DNA of 64,000 nucleotides from Mytilus galloprovincialis (lineage: Eukaryota > Mollusca > Bivalvia > Mytilida > Mytilidae), in assembly GCF_965363235.1 (NCBI RefSeq), contig NC_134846.1:61989121-62053120 (forward strand), given 5' to 3'. This document shows positions 1 through 11,400 of the stretch, one piece after another (the first letter of the stretch is position 1; each line of letters starts with the position of its first letter). Below the pieces are notes generated by a model. It ran no database searches, was not told where the DNA came from, and was given only the letters and a program-made list of their open reading frames with translations. The position numbers were made by a program, and so were the translations under genes.

Positions 1-233
1 GTCCCCGAGGGTATCACCAGCCCATTAGTCAACACTTCGGTGTTGACATGAATATTCATAACGTGGTCATTTTATTAAATTTCCTTTACAAAACTGAAAT
101 TTTCGAAAAATAAGGATTTTCTTATCCCAGGTATAGATTACCTTAGCCGTCTTTGGCACCACTTTTTAGAATTCTGGATACTCAATGCTCCTCAACCTTG
201 TACTTGTTTGGCTTTATAAATATTTTGATATGA

Positions 234-277
234 GCGTCACTGATGAGTCTTATGTAGACGACACGCGCGTCTGGCGT
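234..277 (+). ncRNA. Type I hammerhead ribozyme motif, monomer 1
   Basis: Order of parts: stem I 5' side GCGTCA (234-239), CTGATGA core (240-246), stem II GTCT/AGAC with a TATGT loop (247-259), GACA (260-263, normally GAAA), palindromic stem III ACGCGCGT (263-270), cleavage after C271, stem I 3' side TGGCGT (272-277). Stem I pairs over six positions including two G-U pairs. Stem III has no loop of its own, so it would form best between two ribozymes, as in dimeric hammerheads. The A-to-C change in GAAA probably weakens or abolishes cleavage of this copy. Confidence 0.8.
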
Positions 278-587
278 ACTAAATTATAATCCTGGTACCT
301 TAGATAACTATTTACATCACTGGGTCGATGCCACTGCTGGTGCATGTTTCGTCCCCGAGGGTATCACCAGCCCAGTAGTCAACACTTCGGTGTTGACATG
401 AATATTAATAATGTGGTCATTTTTATTAAATTTCCTGTTTACAAAACTGAAATGTTCGAAAAACTAAGGATTTTCTTATCCCAGGTATAGATTACCTTAG
501 CCGTATTTGGCACCACTTTTTGGAATTCTGGATACTCAATGCTCTTAACCTTTGTACTTGTTTGGCTTTATAAATATTTTGATATGA

Positions 588-631
588 GCGTCACTGATGA
601 GTCTTATGTAGACGACACGCGCGTCTGGCGT
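588..631 (+). ncRNA. Type I hammerhead ribozyme motif, monomer 2
   Basis: Identical in layout to the copy 354 nt upstream: CTGATGA at 594-600, stem II GTCT/AGAC, GACA instead of GAAA, palindromic ACGCGCGT stem III, then the TGGCGT stem I strand. The shared GACA change means the array was duplicated after the mutation, or that the variant is common in the family. Confidence 0.8.
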
Positions 632-1797
632 ACTAAATTATAATCCTGGTACCTTTGATAACTATTTATTCCGTTTTAAGGTCAAGTAACAGTAAATGAA
701 CGTCGTCTAGCGGATTCCGCGAAATGTTGCGACGTTTTGTACGAGTTACGTCGCTTAGACAAGATTTAACAATGTTGCAACCGGCAACTTTTCGACAGGA
801 CAACGCCGGCAAATTTAATGAGAGTATGTAACTTCTAGGAGAATTAAATTAATTACTAAAATTGAAGTATTTACGGGATTTTTAAAAAGAATATGAAAAA
901 AGTCATGAAGACGATCTATAAAATGAAAATCGTGAACTTGGCTAGCGCCAAGGACAGACGTGGGGTGGTAAAGCTTAGATATCTCGGCGATCAGTGTGAA
1001 AACTGTAGCTAACCACTATTTCTACATAATTTTGATGAGGAAAACAGTGCTATCTCGAAAGTATGCTATGTAGTATGTCAAAACTGTCCCTACAGAAACT
1101 CGGCCTACATTCACTGGGGAAAGACATCTTGTAGCAGAAAATAAGAATTATTACTATTAAACTTAGTCTTGTTAAGATATCCCCTATTTTAAAAATTACA
1201 ACACCAGTCGAAACAAGAAAGAATATTTTCAAATTTAAGAAATGGAAGTCACATAAAATTCTCAGCTGCGTCAGTCAGTTTTGAAACAAATGACACAATG
1301 GTTTTATATTTACATTAACCTTCTTCACGGTTGCAACAATCATTTAAAATGTATAAATCATAAGTTTTTAGACTATAACAAATAAATAATAAATACAAAT
1401 GATGTTTCACAATTATTCAGATCTATTGCTACATTTTGTTTTCTAACGTTTTTGTAATGCTGCTTTCTTTCACGTCCGTAATTTTGTGGAAAATTGCGAT
1501 CCTAAAATTAGAACAAAAATCTTTATAAAGATGCATGTATTAATAGTGTAGGCCTATGGTTTGAAGAGTATGGTATAATCTCTTAATAAAAGAACATTCA
1601 GTGGATCCTTAAAATAATTTTCTTGTGTTAATTCGTATGGTTGTCGCCTCAAAGGAAATTGCTAAACATACGGTAAAAATAAGCATTTGTACAGATGGAC
1701 TTCGACAAGAGTCAAAATGTCCAGTCATGTCTCAGACTGTGTGCGTTTGTTTGTGTTTGTGGTTTTTATTGGTTTTTTTTTAATCAAAGTAAAGTGG

Positions 1798-1952
1798 GCA
1801 GGGGCGTATCCAGCCGTTTCTAAATGTGGAGGTCCCAACCCAGGATAAAAAAGGGATGTTCCAATTATATGTTCCAATTAAAACTTGTGCATTAATCGTT
1901 AAAAAAAATAAGAGTTACAACCCCCGGAACCGCCTTCTGGATCCGCCACTGA
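1798..1952. mobile_element. MITE of the GTGGCGGATCCAG family, copy 1
   Basis: It begins with AGGGGCGTATCCAG and ends with CTGGATCCGCCACTG, which are inverted repeats with a few changes. It is about 155 bp and non-coding. Related copies are at 35767-35902 and 39654-39765. Confidence 0.6.
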
Positions 1953-2431
1953 TATGATTACATGACTTACAAAATACGGGATGGGGTGAACACTTTCATA
2001 GGGCATTTGAGCGAGGGGCAAATAGGGTCATCACTGGACATTTAGCTCTGCAATATTAGCCTCATCTGGATTTTCAATTATGACGTTTTGGCGAAATTTT
2101 CTGTGTTACAACCGACAAATTGGACCTGTTCTATTTATAGTAGTAATGGTAGTGCAGTCCTGGGTTGATCTCTTCGTTCCAATCAATCGGAATACGCGCA
2201 AAACGTAAAGCCGATGATGGAATAGCTCAACGTCCTCGAAAATTAGTCCGTACCGAAGTACAGAAATTGATGTGGCAAACCTCAAAAATGAAGGCATTAG
2301 CAGCGTTTTGAAGCTTATGTATAGAAAAAAAAGACATAACTCTCACTCTTCACTTGGAAAATCTAGAGGGGAACACACGAATCAATAACAGTAAGAATTA
2401 GCGTGGGACTTCGTTTTTTTTTGTTACAAAA

Positions 2432-2555
2432 AGAAGATGTGATATGATTGGCAATAAGATATACAAGAGACCAAATGATACAGATATAAACAACTAAAGG
2501 TTACCGTATGACCTTCAACAATTAGCAAAACCCATACCGAATAGTCAGCTCATTT
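2432..2555. repeat. Dispersed mytilid-type repeat fragment (GATTGGCAAT...CATACC type)
   Basis: It contains the phrase order ATGATTGGCAATAAGA, GACCAAATGATACAGA, then a GACCTTCAACAATTAGC block. The same order recurs at 13145-13420 and, reverse-complemented, at 34935-35110. It is probably the 3' part of a LINE or SINE. No coding capacity remains. Confidence 0.55.
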
Positions 2556-2787
2556 TTATTTTCGCTCAAATGTCCTTAATATCGGCGCTGAAATGTATTT
2601 TCCTTATATATTCAATGTAATTTGGTACCCTCTCGGACCATTTTAAAAATGCCTTTTTCTCGAAAACGAAGTCGGTGACCTATACTTTTTTTTACATTTT
2701 CTGATGTATATTTACAATATCTAATTGAGTTCTAAATTTTAAAAAAATCTATGGAATAGTTCATTTACTGATCCTTGACCTTAAAAT

Positions 2788-3150
2788 GCTACGTTTCAAC
2801 AACGTTTTCAATAAAAGGTGTCCCGTTATTTTGAAAGCTATGTTTTACTAAATTTGTGCTACGTTTTTATCACGTTTTGCTACGTATTAGTACGTGTAGA
2901 CACACGTTTTCACAACGCATTGATAGTTTCGATACGTAGTAAGCACGTTTTGTTACGTTCCGCAAAGATTTGATACGTATTTACTAGGTTTCTACTTCGT
3001 TTCAATTTTCGCTACGTTTGTTGTTGAATTTTCAAAACATACGGAGCAGGTCTCGTTTTGAACAAAGAATCACTACGTTTTGATACGCTTCGTTACGTAT
3101 ATTCCCATTTCGCTACGCTTTCAAAACGTAGTTAAACGTAGCTCTTGAAA
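2788..3150. repeat. ACGT-dense low-complexity stretch
   Basis: About sixteen ACGT tetramers, mostly within TACGTTT- or ACGTA-like words, occur in roughly 350 bases. The rest of the window is poor in CpG. No open reading frame explains the density. It sits directly outside the inverted repeat ending at 2788 and may be a decayed internal repeat of that element. Confidence 0.5.
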
Positions 3151-3344
3151 GGTGACAGTGTGACTGACTCTTTAAGGAATTCAGTGTGATGATGTTTTGC
3201 GCTTTCATAACACGAGGCAAAAGTAAGCAGATTCAATGTTTATGTCAAGTTCTTCTTCTTCCAGGTAAGGAACCGAATTCAAATTTTGAATGTATGAGGT
3301 CCCGCGAAAACTAACGCAATGTCGGACAACACAGAAAGTTTTCT

Positions 3345-3640
3345 CTTGGCTATTTACAGGATAAAACGTTCTCTATATATATACAATTAAAACTATGTAC
3401 AGGATGTTACTGTCTAAATTTTAGCAGAGCATGACTTCAGGGCAGCTCTGAATCCATCAACTGTGTCAGCTGATGTTGCTGATGTTGGCAGTTGGTTCCA
3501 GTCTCTAATGGTCCTTGGAAAAAATGATTGTCCGAAGGCGTCTGTTGTGGCCCTTTCTTGGAAGAAGCGGTTTTTTATACAAGTTCTATCAAGGACTATC
3601 AATACTTCAAATTTAACTAAATCTACACTTCTTTACGCGA
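3345..3640 (-). pseudogene. LINE reverse-transcriptase C-terminal fragment
   Basis: The - strand frame at 3414-3602 reads through QSFFPRTIRDWNQLP and ends with FRAAL, the typical last block of many non-LTR retrotransposon polymerase frames (a PRT-x-DWN-LP motif followed by F-x-x-x-L). Only about 60 residues are left and no polymerase catalytic motifs are present, so this is a 5'-truncated dead copy. The outer limits are approximate. Confidence 0.65.
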
Positions 3641-4309
3641 TTATTCAGTATCCAATATTTAAACCGGCTGCATATGCAGTTACTTGTGGCGTGCGCCCTA
3701 CGTATACTTGAATGATAGTGAAATTGAAATTGTCGGCGCAAGTCAGTGTGGTCTGTGTAGTCAATGTTTAGCAATTACTGACAACAATTAATCACAATAT
3801 GATGTTTTGTACATAAATATTTAGAATATATCATTCTAGCATAGTTCTAGTACATTATCAAAAGCTTCTGACAAAGGTTCTTCAAAACTATCACACTTTT
3901 TAAGCAATTATCCAAGATAACTAAACTATCACACTTAAATTAGGCCAATGATAACTAGTTCGCTGTAAAAAGTTTCAATTCCCACAAATTTCAAAGATGA
4001 AAGATGAGCATCCCTATGAATTTTCAACTAGTGTAGTCTAAATCCGTCCCCTGAAAATAATATATTTCCATATCCAATTAACCCTCTAAATATATATATT
4101 CCAGTGGCTCTCCATATTCCCGCACTTTCATCCTGGTCGATTCACGGTAAATATTCTGATTGTGGCATTTAATTGTGTACACTGTACGTATGGAAAATAG
4201 TATAATATCTGAATATAGTTGTCTATGCCACATAAGGAGAACTTCTCACCGTTTGCCATCAAGTGTACTATTATGCGTATATAAGGCTTGTACTTGACAA
4301 ACATTCATT

Positions 4310-4800
4310 TTTTTTTATGTTGGTACATGTAGGTAAAATTGAGAATGGAAATGGGGAATATGACAAAGAGGCAACAACCCGACCATTGAAAAAAAAACAA
4401 CAGCAGAAGGTCACCAACAGATCTTCAATGTAGCGAGAAATTCCCGCACCCGGAGGCGTCCTTCAGCTGGCCCCTAAACAAATATATACTAGTTCAGTGA
4501 TAATGAACGCCATACTAATTTCCAAATTGTACACAAGACACTAAAATTAAAATAATACAAGACTAACAAAGGCCAGAGGCTCCTGACTTGGGACAGGCGC
4601 AAAAATGCGGCGGGGTTAAACATGTTTGTGAGATCTCAACCCTCCCCCTATACCTCTAGCCAATGTAGAAAAGTAAACGCATAACAATACGCACATTAAA
4701 ATTCAGTCCAAGAGAAGTCCAAGTCTGATGTCAGAAGATGTAACCAAAGAAAATAAACAAAATGACAATAATACATATAACAAAAGACTACTAGCAGTTA
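4310..4800. repeat. Dispersed mytilid-type repeat fragment
   Basis: It begins AATTGAGAATGGAAATGGGG and runs through blocks such as GGCTCCTGACTTGGGACAGG and GGCGGGGTTAAACATG. The opening block recurs at 11585-11700 and 14200-14275. It looks like an old retroelement piece. No coding region is recognised. Confidence 0.5.
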
Positions 4801-5344
4801 ACTGACTGCCAGCTCCAGAGTGTCAACTTCTATAGCTAATTGGTAAATGAAGTAAATGTAGAGCTTACAATACAGCAGAAATGGGCCACGATTGCAATAG
4901 TAATTAATAATCACCAGTCTGCTTTGTGGTATTTTGTTAAAGAAGAAAGAAGCAGGGGCGAGCAAGCCTGGGGCGAACAATCCTGGGGCGAACTAACAAA
5001 AAAAACAATATCAGGTTTTTCATTCGCTTGGTGGAAGTTCTAAATGTGGAAGCACATATGTTGGTTAATGAGCAATATTTAAAAACTAATATCAATAAAA
5101 TACTTACAATAAAGTTATTAACTGTATCAGCAAACGACAAATTCAATCCAAGAGATGTTTACCGTTAAGTTTATTAATCGATCTATCCTTTCGATTCAGT
5201 CAATATTTATGTAACAAAATAAAAAAAATACGGAAAATTTTACCGGAAGCTACTATTTATGATTTTGTCTGTTACTTTGCTTTTACTTCGGGGCTCTTCG
5301 GACTTATCCATATTGATCAAAGACAATTCTGGAGAAAGCTTAAA

Positions 5345-5350
5345 ATGTGA
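5345..5350 (+). promoter_or_regulatory. Minimal start-stop upstream ORF in the xylosyltransferase leader
   Basis: An ATG at 5345 is followed at once by TGA, and the xylosyltransferase ATG is at 5353, only two bases after the stop. Start-stop elements of this kind stall ribosomes and lower translation of the main frame in well-studied cases. Whether this one is in the mRNA depends on the transcription start, which I cannot see. Confidence 0.45.
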
Positions 5351-5352
5351 AA

Positions 5353-5487
5353 ATGAAAAATGTTTCAGCTAAAAAAATATGCAAAAGATACAAATTTATA
5401 TTGCTTGGAGTTCTAATTATACTTTGTATACAACTATCCTTATTTTCCTTCAGTCCCATCACAAATTCATCGGAATCCGAACCTTCA
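5353..5487 (+). CDS. XYLT: Xylosyltransferase coding exon 1 (signal anchor)
   Basis: It encodes residues 1-45: a short basic cytosolic tail (KKICKRYK) followed by a hydrophobic run starting [14 protein letters not shown], then a polar Ser-rich stem. That is a type II Golgi signal anchor. The donor is CA|GTGAGT and the exon ends in phase 0, as the next exon requires. A longer open frame from 5379 in another phase is a shadow. Confidence 0.75.
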
Positions 5488-8400
5488 GTGAGTCAATTTT
5501 AAAAATTCTTAATTGCAAAAACAAATATTTTATAACTGCTTACTTCGCTGAATTAGTCACGGAGGAAGTCGTATTCATCCGATTTTTAGCACCACATCAA
5601 CTGTCTCATCCAGTTATGCAATCAATGAATGGTCATATATATCTATGGACCCTAATACAAATGAAAATATAAGATCAGGCCGTTGAAAAATGAATGTTGG
5701 TTCCCCCTAAATTATAGAAAAATTACCCAGGGTGGGAGAGTGACAAGATATGCATGCAACAGACATCACCACACCACCAGTGTGTCTGAGATGTTAGACA
5801 TCATGAAATGTCAAACATTTCAAGAAAGCTGACTAAGAACAAGGCTGATAATGTTCTACAAAATTATATAAAACAAAAATATTACCATCAAATCCATACC
5901 TGTCAACCTGTGACGATGAAAATGCAGGTCATGACCTCCATTGAAGAATGAAATCTCAGGTCATAACGCGTACGGACATTTTCGAGCTGAATTACAGTAA
6001 TTAGGGGACATTTTTTTTTATAATTTAAATAAAAGTTTCCAAAACATGTTCACTTTATTAATCATTATTTCATTGCACTTTGAAAAGCTTTTGATAACTT
6101 TGTGACACTTACTCCTTTTCTTTGGTTAATGTTATTATTGACATTTCCACATTGTTCTATATGTATAGTATTTCATCCTCAAGTTGTGACTGGCTTTATT
6201 TTGATTATTTTTAGAAAGTTGTGACTGGCTTATCAGTCTTTGCTCATCAGCAGTTCTATATTTCTTTCGTAATTAGAGTATAGTAAAATAAAGTTAAACA
6301 GTTAAAGGAAGTATAGATGAAAAAAATAATTTTCAACTTTATTTTTATAATTGTATTAAGGTCATGTAAGGTATGAATTAAATGAAAAGTTATATTTCAA
6401 TATGTATTTAAATTCTATTTGTAGTAGATTTGATCTTTTTTAACCCAAAAAACGTAAATATAAGGAACAATTTTGAATGGTGACCCAAAAAAAAGGGGAA
6501 GTAACTCAGTTGAAAAATGTTTGTAAAACGTGACAACAGTGAAATTTATTAACGACCTAAAGCTAAGGTTATTGGTGTTTTAACAGTGTGTTTGACACCA
6601 AAGCTGTCAAGTGAAGCCATGCACTTGATGGGTCACTTAATTTGACAGTTTACACAGATCTACACAGGTAGCTGAACTTCTGCTGAAGGAAGAATTACGA
6701 ATTTGCCAGTATTTCAAAGAAAAATCACTTATGAAATCATTCTCTAGGCTTAGAAATCCAGGTGAAAACGGGTCATTTTTGGAATTCCCGGGCACAATAC
6801 GGGTCAGTTGAAAGGTATGCAAATCACAAAATTTGTTACTGCAGAGTCAGTCTAATACAAGATCCACCAATAAAGATGCCAACTGACATATCCAATGTAT
6901 CAAAGACAGCTGCAACTTTTCTTTCTTTTGTCAAACCATTAAAGACTGGAACAATTTATCTTCTGACATAACCAAAAGCACCACCACAGAAACCTTCAAG
7001 GGTGCACTCATTCACGAGTTGCTACTTGATACCCATCCACACCTGAAGTAAAAAAGCAATCATGTTTTTATCTTAATAAAAAAAAACAAAGAAAAATGTT
7101 AAAAAATGATAATCATGATAATATAACAAATATTTAACATAACAAAAATATGGAATACAAAAAATTGACAATCTAAGTTTAATAGTATTTGATAAATTAC
7201 AAATTTGGAAGCATTTACTAGGCATGCGCCAGAAAGTAAACATGGTTTTCTGAAACTGAAGAAGAAGATTTAAGTATTTGATACCTACTAGTTGCTTGCT
7301 TTGCTGTCAGATCCAGAAACCAGGAGATTAGTGTGAACCTAAAGCACTGTTCCTTGTTGAGTTGCCCTGCTGCAATCATAATTTTTGCAGAGAACATTTA
7401 AGATCATCTTATAGATCTTATGGTTTAGATATTACCAACTATGCCCACTGTTATCATACATGATAAGTCAATTAATATACACCAAACTTGAGTTGTTTTT
7501 CTATGAATGAGTTGCACCAGTTGACTGAGGTTAATCAGGTGTAAAGGACATCACCATGATCATAAAAAATTAGTTTAATTTGGTGTATTAACCAGCATTG
7601 TGACATGGACAGTTTCAGTAAATTACACTTATTTGAAAGTTGTCTTTCTTGTATTGTTTGTATAAAAGTATTATGTTTGCAATTTTGTTATTATTGCCCA
7701 TGAGGGACTGTAAGTGGAATCAATCAGGAAATAGAAAATAAATAATATGCATAATAAGATAATCAGAATAAGAATTGCACATTAAGGATTACATGTACAA
7801 AATGTATGTAAAATAAAATGATCAGAGTTTTGAAAAGGTGAAAGGGTGCCATCATGATCTACAATTTTTGAAAACAAAGAAGGCAGACATTAAACAAACA
7901 TCACAAAATCAAGTTTTTTTCTTGTTTCTTGCCTCTACTAGTATATCCTGTCCAGCAACTTTTCATTCTTGAGTATAACAGTGGACAAATCAGTTCTGAA
8001 TTCGGGGATAACATGTATTTCATGAACTATCTGGTCAATAAGTTTGTATCCAGAATTTTTTATTAACATGATAATTAAGACATTGGAGAATTTTACTGAA
8101 AATCGAGGGGACATAAACTTCTCCATTGAGGTTCTTTAAGGCTAAGTGGGGAGTCCTAGGAAAACATAGTTGCTCACTTCGCCTGGTGTGGTAATCCCCG
8201 AGCACTGTTAATTTATAAACATGTCCTGTGTATTTGTAGTTTGAACTAATATACCTCGATCTGTTGGTATTGGTTTAATCAGGCTATATAAAAAAAACAT
8301 CTTATTTTTTCATTTTTTAAATAGAGATTGATGCAAGCTCTTCCATCAACATTTTCTATCCTAATGTAACAGCTACAACATTGTACAAAGTTCAAAGTTT

Positions 8401-11400
8401 GTCAGCTCTAACGATTTAGAAACAAAAATTTCATGCAAAAAGTGTTTTAGATAGGTAAATTCTTGACAATTTCAAAGAAGATATCATTCATTAACAGTAA
8501 AGGAAGATACTATTTTGTGCAACCTAAAGATTTTTTTTCTTTTTTTAGTCTCGTGTTTCCATAAATAAGCCAACAGACAGAAACAAAACCAACGGGTCGG
8601 ATCCACCATTACAGATTCATGATTCTACAGACAAAAAGTCTTTCCAGTTTCAACCAAAGTGCCATATAACTGTGAAGGACTCTTTATCTGCAATAAGCCG
8701 TGCCAAAACTGAACTTTGTAAACAGGAAATTGCAGATGTTTCTTGTTTGTCATTAGAAGGAAAACTTTTCCCAAAGGATATACCAAATTATTGTCCTTTC
8801 AAAGGTAAAGAATTAGTTGGGTAAAGGGGAGGCAATCAATCAAATTTTCAACAAGAAAAGAAATTATTTATTAAAATAGGACTGCATATGATGTTCAGAT
8901 GCTTCTTACTTATGTGCAATTGGAACAATTAATGGTTTACCATGTTCATGATGTTTGCTGAAGAACAAGACAAATATATCAAACAACTAGTGCACAATCC
9001 ATAAATGCATCTAACAAAACCATTACCTAATTCAATGATTGTATACAAATTCATGTAGCATTGTATCCAATCTAATTAAAAACAGATCTCTCATCGCTCC
9101 CGTTTTCTTATATGTCGCATGGGAGATCTAACGAAACCCGCTTTTAGGTCACATGTGAGTGACCTCGTAGGTGTGTCTTTTTCGACCAATGAAAATGAGT
9201 CTTCGGCGATCTTGAAAGTTTATCGTGAGGTAAAGGGATGTAACTCATTTTATTTACGAAGAAATGGTCAGTCCAAAAAATGCAAAACTTTTTTGATTGG
9301 TTTATTGATAGGTCATCAACCCATTTGCATATCATTATAAATATATTACTCACATGTGACCTCAAAGCGGGTTTCATTAGATCTCCCACGCGACATATCA
9401 GAAAAGGGGAGCGATGAGAGATCGGTTTTTAATTAGATTGCATTGTATCCCACTAAGATACAATACATATTGCTTAATGTTTTACTCTTTTTCAAAATGT
9501 ATATTAGGGAAAAAGAAGAAATATTTAGTATTCTTTTTGTGAAAGATAGAATGAGCTTTAATAAATTTTTAGGGCAATGATAAAATTTGGCATTAAACTC
9601 AAATCATGCTTAATGCATGGAAAGTTGTCTCATTGGCACTCATACCACCTCTTCTTCTTATTATATATCTATTTAAGTCTTTCAGAAAACTGAAGAGCAA
9701 ATAGTTTTACAATAACTATGACGACATATAGATTTATCCATTTAACTTTTTGAGATAATAATTATATAACTTTATATACAAATGACTAACATATTTGTAT
9801 GTTACAAGCAGTGTTAGAATGTCAACCATCTACTGTAAATTCTGATATGATTGTAAATTATTTATTACCAATAATGTGTCTGAGTGAGAATCACAATAAT
9901 AATGTATATTATCATATTTAATTTTTACAGGAAATCATACCTCTGGATTTTACTATGGATGTTTTGGAGACAAGACAGAACAAAGAGATTTGTCTCATCA
10001 CAAAGAATTTCCAGATACAAACTCTCCTAAGAATTGTATAAAATATTGCACAAATGGAGGTATAAATGTAATTTCTAATCCTGAATTTTAATATCAGAAG
10101 AGTTTTTTATACCCCTGCCGTAGCGGAAGGGGGCATTAAGTTTTACCCTTGTCAGTCTGTACGTACGTCTGTACGTCCCAAAGTTGGTTTCCATTCTCTA
10201 ACTTTAGTTTGCCTCAACCAAATGTTATGAAACTTTTTACACAATGCTTACTACCACTAAATACAGATCAGGTTTGAATTTTGGTGGCGTCACTTTTTCT
10301 GTTTTAGAGTTAAGCCCTTAACTAACAGAAAAATTGCTAAATTTGTCTTTCTGTTCTCTAACTTAAGTTTGCCTACACCAAATGTTATGAAACTTATACA
10401 CAATGCTAAGTTCTATAATATACAGATCAAGTTTGAATATTGGTGCTGTCACTTTTACTGTTCTAGAGTTCTGCCCTTTTCAAATGGAAAAATTTCTGAA
10501 AAATTTCAAAAATATCTATTAAGTATTTTTTTAATTTAAAATTGGAGTTATCTTCCTTTGTCCATAATTATAGTTGATTCAACTACAATCAATGCTTTTT
10601 AAAATCTTCTTGGAAAATTGGAGTTATCTTTCTTTGTCCAGAAAAGTAGTTGAATCAACTAAAACCAATGCTTTATTCATGTTATTCAAATCAATTTTCC
10701 ATTTTACTACCAATTGATAAATTAAAGCAATCTTTACCATTCAGTGCTTACAAGCATTTGGATTACCATTCTAGGGTTATGCCCCTTTACAAATGGAAAA
10801 ATTGCTGATTTTTTGTTTGTTTCTGTTCTCTTAACCTTAGTCATTGTTAGTTTGTCTCAACTTAATTTAATGGAATGTATATATAATGCTTATTACCACT
10901 AAACTCAGTTTAATTTCAAATTTTGGCAGCTTTACTTTTACAGTTCTTGAATTATGTCCTTTTATAACGTTATATGCTAGTGGGGGTATCATCTGTGTCC
11001 CTATGGACAGATTACAATTTTTTTTCAATTTTCATAAACTGATACCATTAATTTTTTTTTATCAAACTATGAATGATCAGTTCATGATATAGAAATTGAA
11101 ATACATTTTGCTTTTAACACTTACTGATAATATATATTTTGCATTTATTGGTGTAGTCAACAAAAGCTTAATATTTGTGTCTTATCACAGGCAAATTTTT
11201 CTATATTTCTAGGTTATTTATATGCTGGGTTACAATACATGAAGGAATGTTGGTGTGGTGACAGATTTGGTAGCCATGGTAAAGTGGACACCTCATTGTG
11301 TAATAACCAGTGTCCTGGGGACCCATCTAAACCATGTGGTGGGTACCAGGCTAATAGCATCTATACAACTGGATTAGGAGGTAGGTCATAGTGTCGCTGT

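Larger units (their letters stand above)
1..669 (+). mobile_element. Tandem retrozyme-like repeat, two ~352-nt monomers
   Basis: Position 1 onward is repeated almost exactly from position 351, and the second copy stops at about 669. Each monomer carries one type I hammerhead ribozyme motif (separate entries), spaced 354 nt apart. Tandem monomers of a few hundred nt, each with one hammerhead, are the hallmark of animal retrozymes: non-autonomous retroelements that circulate as small circular RNAs. The left end lies outside the window. A diverged single monomer lies on the opposite strand near 61.33-61.70 kb. The repetition and ribozyme core are seen directly; the retrozyme label is from family knowledge. 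Confidence 0.8.
672..2788. mobile_element. Candidate DNA-transposon remnant bounded by inverted repeats
   Basis: The sequence at about 673-700 (starting TTTTAAGGTCAAG) reappears as its reverse complement at about 2760-2788 with three or four mismatches in 28 positions. Between them lies 2.1 kb with only short open frames and no transposase I can recognise. It also contains a smaller foldback (1798-1952) and a dispersed-repeat piece (2432-2555). The ends could instead be two solo fragments of the same family. Confidence 0.4.

Noticed and set aside
5379-5672. 97-residue frame as an independent gene
   Set aside because: It is the wrong frame over the signal-anchor exon at 5353-5487 and runs into the intron.
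7472-7592. Small MITE with ATACACCAAACTT / TTTGGTGTATTA ends
   Set aside because: The inverted match is short and imperfect, with no target duplication; could be chance in AT-rich DNA.
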